Source of the DNA: Progne subis subis
Lineage: Eukaryota; Chordata; Aves; Passeriformes; Hirundinidae
NCBI GenBank assembly: GCA_022316685.1
Contig: JAKJHU010000256.1
Location: 1 to 64,000 of the forward strand
DNA: 64,000 nt
Direction of reading: 5' to 3'
Under the pieces are notes generated by a model that was given only the letters and a program-made list of their open reading frames with translations, did no database searches and was not told the origin of the DNA. Each line of letters begins with the position of its first letter. The first letter of the stretch is position 1. This document shows positions 11,177 to 22,149 of this stretch, piece by piece. Made by a program: the position numbers and the translations under genes.

Positions 11177-11726
11177 GCGTGTGTTTGTAAAGACCCTTTG
11201 TTTGCTCTTCTTCCTTTCCTGGGGGTGCCCCGTTTGCGGGACATTCCCCCTAGAGCATGGGGCACCCCCGTGAGGGGAATCTGGGGAGGTGGGAGGGGGG
11301 AGCGCCAAGGCCGGGCCCCCCCGCGCTGTCCTGGCGGGAGCGGCTGCAGCGGGGACCGAGTGCGGGCGGGAGCGGCCGAGAGCCCAGCGCTGCCCCAGCC
11401 CGACCTGCCCCAGCTCCATCCCTGCCCCTGCGGTGGGATGCTGTGGGTTTGGGGGGAAGAGGGAGCCGGCAGTGGGTGCTGGGCCTGGGGGCAGGAGGAG
11501 AAGGGAAGGAGAAGCAGGCTTGAAGAACAAAATGTTGATGCACGTGGGAGGAGAAGGTGGGATTGTGCAAGAGAAAGAGGAATAGTGGGAGGAAGAGGAG
11601 TGTGAGGAAGAGTAGGGACACAGGAGTGTGAGGAGCAGGAAGAGGAGGCAGCACAAGGTTCCAGCCCTCCCTGTATCTGCAGCTTCCCCCCAGCCCCAGG
11701 AGTGTTTCCCTCCTCACATGCAGCAG
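11177..11726 (+). promoter_or_regulatory. Promoter and 5' noncoding exon of zinc-finger gene A
   Basis: A GC-rich promoter-like patch (about 11270-11420) is followed by a purine-rich segment ending CAGCAG, with a GTGACC donor at 11727. The coding exon follows after an intron of about 340 bp. The region is conserved in copies B (60055-60591, reversed) and C (17695-18243, reversed). Proline/serine-rich open frames on its minus strand are due to purine/pyrimidine skew. Confidence 0.5.
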
Positions 11727-11984
11727 GTGACCTGGGAGGGGAATCCATGATTTTCATGGGAGTGAATCTTGGTATTTCTGAGCTTGATTGAGATAAATGT
11801 TGATGCTTTGGGTTTTTGCAAGGGGCTGAATCTTTTAGAAGAAGTTTTAGCTGAGTCTTGATGTTTGGGGAGTTTTGGATCTGTGTCTTGATGTTTGGAG
11901 CACTTTTGGGATGAATCTTCTTTTGGAGGTTCTTACAGACCAATGTGGCAATTCTTACATTCTTACATGCCAATGACTTCCTGA

Positions 11985-12902
<918 letters not shown>

Positions 12903-13511
12903 GGGAAGTGCTGCGAGTGCCCCGAGAGTGGGAAGAGCTTCGTGCGCTGCTCCAGCTCCATCCCCCATGGGAGGATCGGCCTTGGATGATCCCCAGTGAC
13001 CCCCGTTGGGCAGAGCCCTGCTGATCCGTGGTTCCCTAGTTGGGAAGACACCTGGCTGGGATGCTCCACATCTTCCTGGCTCCCTGTGGGCACCTGGATC
13101 AATGCAGGGGAAGGAACATCCATTGGGACACAGACCGACACTGGGAATTCCTTGGGCAGAACAGATTTTATGACTTTGAACCCCAGAAAGTCTTTTGTGT
13201 TCAATCCTATCATAAGGTGGCATCAAGGAATATTGGATGGTCTTGGAGGTCTTTTCCAAACTCAGGGATTCCACGATTTTGATTTCCTATTGCCCAAGTG
13301 TGTCTTGCTCAGCCAAATAGTGAAGATCAAGTGCTGGAACCAAGATTTTGGAGACAGTGGGGTGGAAACCCCTCCAAAAAAGATTCTTCCCTCCTAGCCC
13401 AGCACATGGATCCTCAGCTGGCACAGACACAGCAATCCTTTTTGTTTGACCTTGATTTGTTTTTCATTTCTCTTCATCACTTTAAATGTCCAACATAGTG
13501 GTAAAAATAAA
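12903..13511 (+). other. 3' UTR of zinc-finger gene A
   Basis: After the stop there is a decayed finger, then noncoding sequence to an AATAAA at 13506-13511, the likely poly(A) signal. A stretch around 13200-13285 resembles the 3' end of a CR1 element (GGA…TTCC…GGGATTCC type words). The whole UTR is repeated in reverse at 58283-58934. Confidence 0.5.
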
Positions 13512-13523
13512 GAGATTGAACTG

Positions 13524-13790
13524 GGACATGGGTGAGGACATGGGGGACATAGACATGGTGGGACATAGACATGAAGAGTGACATGGGGACACGTGGACAT
13601 GGCCAGGGATGTGGCCATTCATGGGGACATGAGGGGAAATGGGCACAGCTGGAGATGTGGGGGACAATGTCAGGGATGGATTTGTGGTGGGGAGACAGAC
13701 ACGGGTGAGGACATGGTGGGACATGGCCAGTGACATGTGGGGCCATGGCCATGGCTGGTGCCATGGGGGGAACTTGCAGGGGCTGTGGGG
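13524..13790. repeat. GGACATGG-type minisatellite
   Basis: Tandem, imperfect units of GGGGACATGG / GACATGGTG run through this interval. They are present in reverse complement at about 58040-58262 in copy B, so the array was part of the duplicated block. Confidence 0.75.
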
Positions 13791-13799
13791 GATGCTGGG

Positions 13800-14740
13800 T
13801 TTGAGGGAGTCGAGGGTTCCTGGGAGGGACTTGGGGCTTGCTGAGGGCTTTGGGGGCCCCAAAGCTGGGAGACCCTGGCAGAGCTTGTGGGGCAGCTGCT
13901 CAAGGAGCCCCTGAGCTGGACCCCCAGCTGGGCATTGGGCTCCTGGAAGGGAATGAAGGTCCTTGTCCCCAGGAGGGAAATCCCAGCAGCCCCAGGGTAT
14001 TGGGGGCAGCTGAGAGGCCACAACAGGGAGGGGAAAGCCAAACAGAGCTGTCCCCCTCCAGAACTGCACCCCAAAAATCCCAAACTCTGGGACTCCTCCC
14101 AGGAAAAAGCTGTCAGGAGGTGCCTGAATTGAGGGAAAGGGGGATGGGACCTCAGACTGAGCAGGAGGGGTCTGGAACCTCCAAAACCAAGCATGATGGA
14201 CAGGGCTGGTGGATTGGGGGGCAGAGGGGAAGGGGTGGACGAGCAGGGAAGAAGAGGGGGCTAGAACCCCCAAATTGCTTTGGGAAGGGTCCCACTCCTC
14301 CTCCTTTCTAATCCCCAAGATGGTGCTGGGGCAGTGCTGGACTCTGGGCCTGGCTTGGGCACCCCCCATGCGCCCCCTCCCCAAATTCCCCTGGCAGCTT
14401 CAGGGGGCCCAGGCACCTTTTGGTGTTGGCTGGGTGCTGTGCTGGAGTTCAGGTGCCTCCCAAGGAGTCCCCAGAGCGGGGTGACACAGGGGGGACACAC
14501 GGGGGTCCCCATTCCCGATCCATCCTGGGGCCCGTTCTGTCCCCTCCCGAATCATGGTCCCTCCGCAGGGTCCCCCCAAGTCCCTCTCCACTGTCCCCAG
14601 TAAACAGGACTGGGGTGAACTGGGAAGCTTTGTTGGGAACACTGGGAGCAGCTGGGCGGGGACAGAGTGACAGCAGGGCTGGGGGGACACACGATCCCCC
14701 CAAAATCATCTCAGGGACGGAGCAGGGGTCGCGGCCAGGC
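13800..14740 (-). other. Probable 3' region of the MHC class II beta pseudogene
   Basis: This lies directly downstream of the class II beta exons on the minus strand and upstream of the minisatellite. It is GC-rich and noncoding. The 300-codon minus-strand frame across it is proline/serine-rich and shows no domain. Most of it is repeated at 57200-58030 in the opposite orientation, which marks how much of the MHC gene was included in the duplication. Confidence 0.5.
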
Positions 14741-16358
14741 CCGAGGCCACGGGGAGGGGCTGCGACCGCCGCCAGCTGAGGAGCTCTGTGGGCAGAGAAA
14801 AGGGGGTGACATCGGGCTGGGGGGCCCTGGGGGAGCACACATGCTCTGGGGGAGGGGAGACACGACCCCCGGGACCCCCCCTCACCTTCTTGCACAGGTA
14901 GAAGCTGAGCCCCATCGTCAGGAAGACAAAGCCTAATACAAAGCCCCCAATCCCCATCAGCATCTTGCTGTGGGCAGCGTCCAGCAGCATCTCTGGGGGG
15001 TCCGCAGGGCTCAGGACCCCCTAAAACCTCTCAGAGACACCCCAAGCCCCTCCAAGCTCCCTCCCAGTCTCTCCCAGCCAGCCCAGGACCCCCTGAAACC
15101 TCCTCCCAATCCCTTCCCAGCCTCCCCAGGACCCACCAAAGCCCCTCCTGTCGCTCTCAGGATCCCACAACTTCCTCAATTGCCCCCCACCTCCCAGCTC
15201 CTCCCAGCACATGCCAGTGCCTCTCCCAGTTCCCCCCCAGTGCCTCCCCCGTGCCCCAGTGCCGGCTCAGGGGCTGCTCCAGGCTGACGTGCTCCACCTG
15301 GCAGCTGGAGGTGACCCCGCGCCGCGGGGAGGTTTCCAGCAGCACCAGGAGCTGCTGGCTCCAGTCCCCGTTGGGACCCACGGCGGTGCCACCCCGTGCC
15401 CCGAGAGCTCCTGCTGGCCCTGGAAGGAGCTCAGCTGGATGTGGGCAGGGCAGAAATCCATCCTGGAGCCGGGGCCGGGCTGGGAGCTGGAGGGCAGCAG
15501 CGAGATGGAAACGCTGGGAGGAACTGGGAGAGAGAGGGGAGGGGTGGTGTGGCATTGAGAGGGACTGGGAACTGGACTGGGAGAGGACTGGGGATGGATT
15601 GAGAAGGATTGGGATGGACTGGGGTGACAGAAATGGGAAGGGATGAGGGGCACCGATATAGAGGGTGGAGGTGTGGGAATGAACTGGGAATGGACTGGGA
15701 CTGTGCTGAGGGGAAGTGGGAGGGACTGGGAGGAACTGGGAATGAAGCGCGCGGCACTGGGAGGCCGAATCGAGCGCGGGGCACTCGGCGCTGCGGGTCT
15801 GCCTAGCAACAGATGAGTCATCACAGACACGCGCTCTCATTGGCTGAGCGGCGTCAGCTCCACGCGCGGCCGGGATGGACACGCGGGGGAGAACTGGGAG
15901 AGACTGGGACGGACTGGGATGGACTGGGAGAGCCACGGGTGTCTCTGAGAGGGGCAGGAGGCCCCGGGGATGGACACAAGGAGGGCTGAGGGCTCTGGGC
16001 TGATTCCCAGGCAGGGTTTGAGGCGCTCCAGGGTCATTGCCAGGGCAGGGCCCCACGGGACACGCTCTGCCCCACGCTCACCTCCGCGCTCCACGAGGAA
16101 CGGGCTGGACAACTCGTAGTTGTGCCGGCAGTGCCTGTCCGCCGCAGCCCGTCTGTACTCCCTGCATTGCGGGTCGCTGTTCCAGGACCTGGCAACTTCT
16201 CCCCACAGGAGCTGTCCCCCACCTACAGCCCCACATCGCTGCCCAAGGGCAGGAGCTGCTCCCGGTTGTCGCTGTTGCTGTCCACGAACCTCCCCCGCTC
16301 GGTGCCGTTCATGCAGTGCCAGCCGCACTTCAGCATCTCCTGGAACAGCCCCGTGTGT
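14740..16358 (-). pseudogene. MHC class II beta chain pseudogene (exons 2-5)
   Basis: In life this chain pairs with class II alpha on the cell surface to present peptides. Exon 2 (about 16358-16082, beta-1 domain) shows TGLFQEMLKCGWHCMNGTER, SDNREQLL and, in another frame, ARSWNSDPQCREYRRAA. It has an in-frame TAG at 16225-16223 and a one-base loss near 16190. Its 3' donor GTGAGC is intact, but the acceptor AG is not obvious. Exon 3 (15523-~15256, beta-2 Ig domain) follows a CTCCCAG acceptor. It has lost about 15 bases including the first Ig cysteine, and is frameshifted again before NGDW. It still shows SCQVEHVSLEQPLSRHW. Exon 4 (14992-14886) encodes connecting peptide, membrane helix (GIGGFVLGFVFLTMGLSFYL) and CKK, with good splice sites. 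Exon 5 starts at 14785 after TGCCCACAG; its end is uncertain. No exon 1 is present: a zinc-finger block lies where it should be. Confidence 0.85.
15802..15846 (+). promoter_or_regulatory. MHC class II X1-X2-Y promoter module in antisense
   Basis: The sequence has an X1 box CCTAGCAACAGATG (15802-15815), an overlapping X2 box TGAGTCATCA and a Y box CTCATTGGCTGAG whose ATTGG begins at 15839. The 37-base spacing from the X1 start to ATTGG is the same as I count in the classic DRA promoter arrangement. The set is the binding platform for RFX, CREB-type factors, NF-Y and CIITA. It reads on the plus strand, while the surrounding class II beta pseudogene reads minus, and it lies inside that gene's intron 2. 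No class II exon 1 follows on the plus strand. Confidence 0.75.
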
Positions 16359-16864
16359 GCAGGACACAGGTGCGGGGGTGCCCCCAGCAGCCCAGAGCAG
16401 CCAAGAGCTCCGGGGCAGCCCCGACTCCGCAGCCCCAGGGGAGTCCGGCTGAGGAGCCTCGGGGCGCTGTGGGGCTGGCTGGCGCCTGGGGAGTCCTCAG
16501 CGCCCTGCGCTCTGATGGGCTCAATTCTTTTAGTGCCTTCTCTGATGGGCCGAGGAGAGGCCCGGCAGTGGAGAGAAGGATCGGGGCAGATCCCGCCCCA
16601 TGCAGCGGCACGGCCACAACAGAGCCAGCCTGGGCACAGGGAGGGAATTTATTACCAACCAAATCACAGCAGCACGGGGAGAAGGGCAAGAAATGTCTCC
16701 AACACCTTCCCCAGAGCAAGCGGGGATCAGCAGGAGCACGGATCAGCAGGGCTCTGCCCAACGGGGGTCACTGGGGATCATCCAAGGCCGATCCTCCCAC
16801 GGGGGATGGAGCTGGAGCAGCGCACGAAGCTCTTCCCGCTCTCGGGGCACTCGCAGCGCTTCCC

Positions 16865-17353
<489 letters not shown>

Positions 17354-17689
17354 CCGTCCACTCCTTGGGAATGAAAAATCCTGGTTTGGGGAGAAAACAA
17401 GAGGAGAGTGCCTTACGCTGGGGGTTCTTCCTTGCACAAGTTCATCTCAGGAAGTCATTGGCAGTGTAAGAATTGCCACATTGGTCTGTAAGAACCTCCA
17501 AAAGAAGATTCATCCCTAAAGTCCTCCAAACATCAAGACACAGATCCAAAACTCCCCAAACATCAAGACTCAGCCAAAACCTCTTCTAAAAAATTCAGCA
17601 CCTTGCAAAAACCCAAAGCATCAACATTCAGCTCAATCAAGCTCAGAAACACCAAGATTCAGTCCCATGAAAATCATGGATTCCCCTCC

Positions 17690-18243
17690 CCGGTCACCTG
17701 CTGCATGTGGGGAGGGAAACACTCCTGGGGCTGGGGGGAGGCTGCACATACAGGGAGGGCTGGAACCTTGTGCTGCCTCCTCTTCCTGCTCCTCGCACTC
17801 CTGTGTCCCTACTCTTCCTCACACTCCTCTTCCTCCCACTATTCCTCTTTCTCTTGCACAATCCCACCTTCTCCTCCCATGTGCATCAACATTTTGTTCT
17901 TCAAGCCTGCTTCTCCTTCCCTTCTCCTCCTGCCCCCAGGCCCAGCACCCACTGTCGGCTCCCTCTTCCCCCCAAACCCACAGCATCCCACCGCAGGGGC
18001 AGGGATGGAGCTGGGGCAGGTCGGGCTGGGGCAGCGCTGGGCTCTCGGCCGCTCCCGCCCGCACTCGGTCCCCGCTGCAGCCGCTCCCGCCAGGACAGCA
18101 CGGGGGGGCCCGGCCTTGGCGCTCCCCCCTCCCACCTCCCCAAATTCCCCTCACGGGGGTGCCCCATGCTCTAGGGGGAATGTCCCGCAAACGGGGCACC
18201 CCCAGCAAAGGAAGAAGAGCAAAGGGTCTTTACAAACACACGC
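17690..18243 (-). other. Upstream exon/promoter region of zinc-finger copy C
   Basis: This is an inverted, closely similar copy of 11177-11726, including the purine-rich 5' exon and its donor near 17697 and the GC-rich promoter patch at about 18000-18150. Open frames here are composition-driven. Confidence 0.5.
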
Positions 18244-18960
18244 TGTCAAGCTGCTTGGGGATAGGGACAGGCACTTGGACATAAGGAAGGCACAGAAGAA
18301 GCCATCAGCTCCAGAAAATGTTATGAACTGACCACACAGACTGCTGCTCAGCCAAGGGCCTGATAAATTCATGAACTTCGAGAAGAATAATAAACACTTC
18401 ACAGAGCTTTGAATATCGTTACCTGTGCACAAGTGAGGTGCATATTAAGGGGGTTTAGGAGATATTTTGGACATATTTTGACTGAAGGTTTGCAATGTAT
18501 TGACCCAGAAAGGGTCCAGGGAATCTCAGAAGTAGTGTTACCCAGGACTAACAAGGAACTGAGACAATTCTGAGGATTAATAGGAAATTGCAGGACCTGG
18601 ATTGAGGATTCTCTGTTCTAGCCAGAACATTGTATGACTTTTTAACCCCAGACTGCCTCAATGTTATGGTATGGACATGAGAAAGACAACAAAACTTGAG
18701 AAAATTAAAAACCCAAAATGATTGATGCCCCAGCCATGGCTCTTCCAGACTCAGAAAAGGAATTGGAATTGTATGTGAATGTTAAACAGGGCCATGCCAA
18801 AGGAATCCTTGTGCTACAATATTTAACCCACTGGCCAGAGTGGCCCCCTCATTGTCTGCACAATTGTGCAGCCACAGCTCTAAGGGGACCTGAGGCCTGA
18901 ACACTGACAGCACAAGGAGCTCCTGTTGTTCAAGTCTGGCATCAAGTTCAAGCTTTGATA
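18244..18960 (+). mobile_element. Gamma-like ERV copy C: LTR start plus pol fragment
   Basis: It starts with the same LTR-host junction as A and B (TGTCAAGCTGC at 18244). The LTR is cut near 18445, and a pol fragment follows in the plus direction with gag and the first part of RT deleted. The pol part includes the RT-connection end (18450-18640) and the region leading to RNase H (a frame 18718-18900 with KELELYVNVKQGHAKGILVL). It closely matches 63180-63630 of copy B. Confidence 0.7.
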
Positions 18961-19510
18961 ACCTGAAGAGCCTCTAAATGGATGAGCAGCGCTTGGTTAC
19001 TACAGCATGAAACCTTGTTTAATTAAAAACAAACAAACAAAAAGGACAAAAAAAGAACAACAAAATGAGGGGGCGGGGGTGGTGGATGGGAAGGGTAGGA
19101 AGATGTGAATCACTTGATGGCTGCCCTGGAAGAGAAGCTTAGCTCCAGGCAGCCAGGAGAGGAGCTTTAGAAATGTAAATTAACACTGCTGGGGAAAAGT
19201 GTGGACAATGCACCAGGGTCTTCTTGCCTGGGGCAGGAATTGGGCTGATTCCCTCTGCCCCTCACCCCAAGCTCTGCCTGCTTGCACAGATGGAATTTGC
19301 ACAGCCAAAGGCAGAGCCCACACTCAGGATATCTGACTCTGCAACAGAAACTGGTGCTGCTGCAAAGGAAAACAGCAAATGGAGAATGCTGTGAAAACTT
19401 CACTAAAAGAACTGGGGGGGAATCATCCCTCTCCCCACTCCAACATGTGCTGTCACTGTCTAGGTCACACAGGGAGCATGAGGGCACTGGGTTGTTCTTG
19501 CTACCACAGG
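18961..19510 (+). other. Decayed ERV copy C tail with A-rich tract
   Basis: An A-rich tract lies at 19020-19060. From about 19420 to 19510 the sequence matches, in reverse, the env-side sequence at 7670-7760 of copy A, so this is the continuation of ERV copy C after a deletion. ERV1 begins at 19511. No gene is supported. Confidence 0.45.
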
Positions 19511-20037
19511 TGTAGAAAAATACCTTCTTCCCTCCTGCTGCTGAGGACTCCAGGATGGTGTGTATGAATGTAGACGAGAGATCTCTGAAGTTGGGTCTTA
19601 GAAGAACAGGTTTATTTTCTAGAGAGTGAGGCCTTGCCCGGAGCTGCCAGGCGCAGCTGTGGCATAGGCCTTGGAAGGTGGGGGCAGTGAGAGATAAAGA
19701 AATTCCAAGATGCAAGATGCAAGAGAGAAGCACACACAGAGGCAAGAGAGAGAAGAAACAGAAGCAGCCAGGCCCACTCTTCGCAGCCCCCTGATAAGGG
19801 GTCTCGAGGTGGGCTGTAACAGGCTTGTGCCAATGGGGTTACAAATACTTGCTACTTCAGGGAGGGTTACATGTGTGGGATGAATCATACATTGGGGGTT
19901 GTTTTCTCAGGCGTCTAGTAGCTAGGACATTTTAAACATCAAAACTTACTTTCAATTCTATCTCAGTTACAGGTTTCACATTCTCAGAGTCCAAGCAATC
20001 ACATTCACAGGGCTTTCTGGCTTCATCCTTCCCAACA
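19511..20037 (-). mobile_element. ERV1 3' LTR
   Basis: On the minus strand it runs TGTTGGGAAGG (20037) to …TTTTTCTACA (19511). A purine-rich tract (AAGAACGGGGGAGA on the minus strand, about 20038-20052) precedes it as the plus-strand primer. The env frame runs about 35 codons into this LTR. Confidence 0.8.
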
Positions 20038-21263
20038 TCTCCCCCGTTCTTATTAACAACTAAAACGCTAGACACCGTCTTTCTCATTACTTTTTGCACA
20101 CACTGAAGTATGCAGGGAACCGCTACTAAAACTACAATTACTACTATTAAAACAGTCAAACCTATCTTACAAAGTTCCTTTAGCCAAGGTGCAAAGCTCA
20201 AACCGTCAAACAAATTGTCCAGCCAAGATGGGTCATCTATTGTAATTTGGCCAGCTAAATCTCTCAATTCTTGCAATTGTTTATGAATGGAAACAGAGTG
20301 ATCGGATAAATTCATGCAGCGCAAACCTTCAAAATCTTCACAACCATGTCCATGTGCCAGAAGAAGGTAGTCAATGGCAGCTCTGTTTTGTAAAGTGGCA
20401 TGTCTGATTGCTTCTTCATCTGTCAGCAAGTCACTGATCATAGTAGAGGTGGCATTTACTTCTTTGCTGAGCCAGCATCCTAACTTATTCAGTTGTTTTA
20501 GGGAAATTGAGGAGCTTAGCTGAGGCAGGAAAATGCTAGCAGCAATTGACTCTCCTGAGTTCCAAGGATGGAAATTACTATCACAGTTGCTCTCATATTC
20601 CTGTCCCCGGGAGGATCTAATCCTCCTGCTTTTCTTTTTGACTGCTTTTTTGACACTGGGAGCAATTATTGTAAGTTGTCCCATGGCACAAGGACCACCA
20701 TCTATTTTTGAAGGTATACCTTGCCAGGCCCTGTCTCCACAGATGAGCCAAATCCCTTTAGGAAACCGAATAGGAAGTTTGTTAAAGCGATCTGCGTGGG
20801 GCTCATCATACATGAGAAGCTTAGTTTGATTGCACCAAGAAGTCATGTTGCTATAAACTGGGTGATAAGGGGTAACGTTTAAATGAGGCCCATTTTCTCC
20901 TCGGAAATGAAAGAAGTAACAGGTGCTCATAGTTAATGAGCCTAGGATTTCTAGCTCTTGGAGGTCAGATTTATCAACTTTAGAATTGTCAATATAAGTT
21001 TGGTGTTTTTGGCTGGGAGTTGGGGATATGTGGTGATCACCATATGGCCAGTATTTGTCAAAAGTAACATTGTCAAAACCTTCTGGAAGAGGCACTCCAA
21101 CTAAACAGGTGGAAAAAGGTTTGTCAGGGCTTGTGTTGGATAGACAGATGGTATCAGAGCCTGCAGACTTGGCCAAAGTAACACAGACATTCGTCTTTGA
21201 TTGACTTAGGTAAAGCTTCACTACAAAAACTAAAACAAAAGAACAAAAGTAACATGAACGCAC
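19932..21263 (-). CDS. env: ERV1 envelope, open frame of 443 codons
   Basis: The open frame encodes a retroviral surface/transmembrane precursor. Visible parts are a hydrophobic leader at the N-terminus, a surface subunit with a CLVGVP motif, a basic cleavage-like stretch (KKKSRRIRSSRG), an ectodomain helix region with LQNRAAIDYLLLAHGHGC, a membrane anchor (LTVLIVVIVVLVAVPCIL) and a tail extending into the LTR. The CX6CC motif is altered: CEDFEGLRC has arginine where the first cysteine of the pair is expected. The frame begins at a GTG codon. The frame above it to the stop at 21311 contains no ATG, so translation would need a spliced leader or the start has mutated. It is related to the ERV2 env (40488-41786). 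I describe it as an open frame; expression is not shown. Confidence 0.75.
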   Translation of the reverse strand: MRSCYFCSFVLVFVVKLYLSQSKTNVCVTLAKSAGSDTICLSNTSPDKPFSTCLVGVPLPEGFDNVTFDKYWPYGDHHISPTPSQKHQTYIDNSKVDKSDLQELEILGSLTMSTCYFFHFRGENGPHLNVTPYHPVYSNMTSWCNQTKLLMYDEPHADRFNKLPIRFPKGIWLICGDRAWQGIPSKIDGGPCAMGQLTIIAPSVKKAVKKKSRRIRSSRGQEYESNCDSNFHPWNSGESIAASIFLPQLSSSISLKQLNKLGCWLSKEVNATSTMISDLLTDEEAIRHATLQNRAAIDYLLLAHGHGCEDFEGLRCMNLSDHSVSIHKQLQELRDLAGQITIDDPSWLDNLFDGLSFAPWLKELCKIGLTVLIVVIVVLVAVPCILQCVQKVMRKTVSSVLVVNKNGGDVGKDEARKPCECDCLDSENVKPVTEIELKVSFDV

Positions 21264-21349
21264 GCAAATGATAAAACTCCAGTCTTTTCTTGGGCTGCTT
21301 TTGGCGGATCATCTTCTCCTGATGATTCTGCGCAGCTCAGGTCTGGGTG

Positions 21350-22149
21350 CTTGCTTCTTGGTTTGCAGCAGTACTGGCTGATGTGGGGGTCTCAGCGGGC
21401 TTCGATGCGTGGTACGGTTTCACGTTCTTTGCTGGAATCCACCGGAGTCCTTTTTCTGTGGAGACACACGCAAACCCCTTCCCCCATGTTATAAGATTGT
21501 ATGGTCCTTCAATTTGTCCTGAATCTAGATTTTTAATTAAAACTGGGGGGTGCTCCTTTAGTTTTGCTTTCTTATTGTTTAAGAAATGTCTGTAAATGGG
21601 GGGGGTCTGGCTCTTCTGCAGAGCTGTTCAGAAAATTATAAACATAGAGGGCTTTATTCAACCTCTTTTGAGGTACAGCCTGGTCTTCTCCCCTTTCTGT
21701 TGATCTAAAATGCGTTTTAGAGTTTGATGTGTTCTTTCTATCATTCCTTGACTCGTGGGAGAGTAAGGAATGCCAAATGTATGGCGAACACCCCAATCAT
21801 TCAGGAATGCAGCTAATTCTTGTGAGGTGTATGAAGGACCATTATCAGTTTTAATTTCTTGGGGGACACCTAAATAGGAGAAAGCTTGTGAAAAATGCTG
21901 GCAAACATGCTTAGCTGTTTCTCCTGCATGTACAGAAGCAAAAACGGCATTTGAAAATGTATCAATAGAGACATGGATATTTTTAAGTTTCCCAAAAGAA
22001 GGGTACTTAGTAACATCTGTTTGCCATTTCTGTAAACTTTCCAACCCCCTTGGGTTGGTGGCTCCTGAAGAGGGGAGAGGTTGAACCTGCTGACAGTATG
22101 GGCAAGCTCGTACAATATTTTGTGCTTGTTCTAGGGTAAGGTGAAAATC
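21350..22149 (-). pseudogene. pol: ERV1 integrase region
   Basis: The minus-strand frame 22044-21658 shows the catalytic core with WQTDVT, KTDNGPSY and an ERTHQTLK-type glutamate motif, i.e. the D,D,E residues. An in-frame TGA at about 22149 separates it from RNase H, and a frameshift near 21660 puts the C-terminal domain (…WIPAK) in another frame toward 21350. It is not functional as read. Confidence 0.75.

Noticed and set aside
11089..11973. 294-codon minus-strand frame over the zinc-finger 5' exon, with copies at 17603-18331 and 60054-60655
   Set aside because: It lies antisense to a conserved purine-rich exon and crosses an LTR end; sequence is low complexity (S, P, L).
13482..14384. 300-codon minus-strand open frame and its 345-codon counterpart at 57495-58532
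   Set aside because: Proline/serine-rich without domains, running across MHC 3' sequence and a minisatellite; open because of C-rich composition.
15231..16056. Long minus-strand frame joining class II beta intron 2 and exon 3
   Set aside because: It reads through an intron of GGGACTGG repeats; only the exon 3 part has homology.
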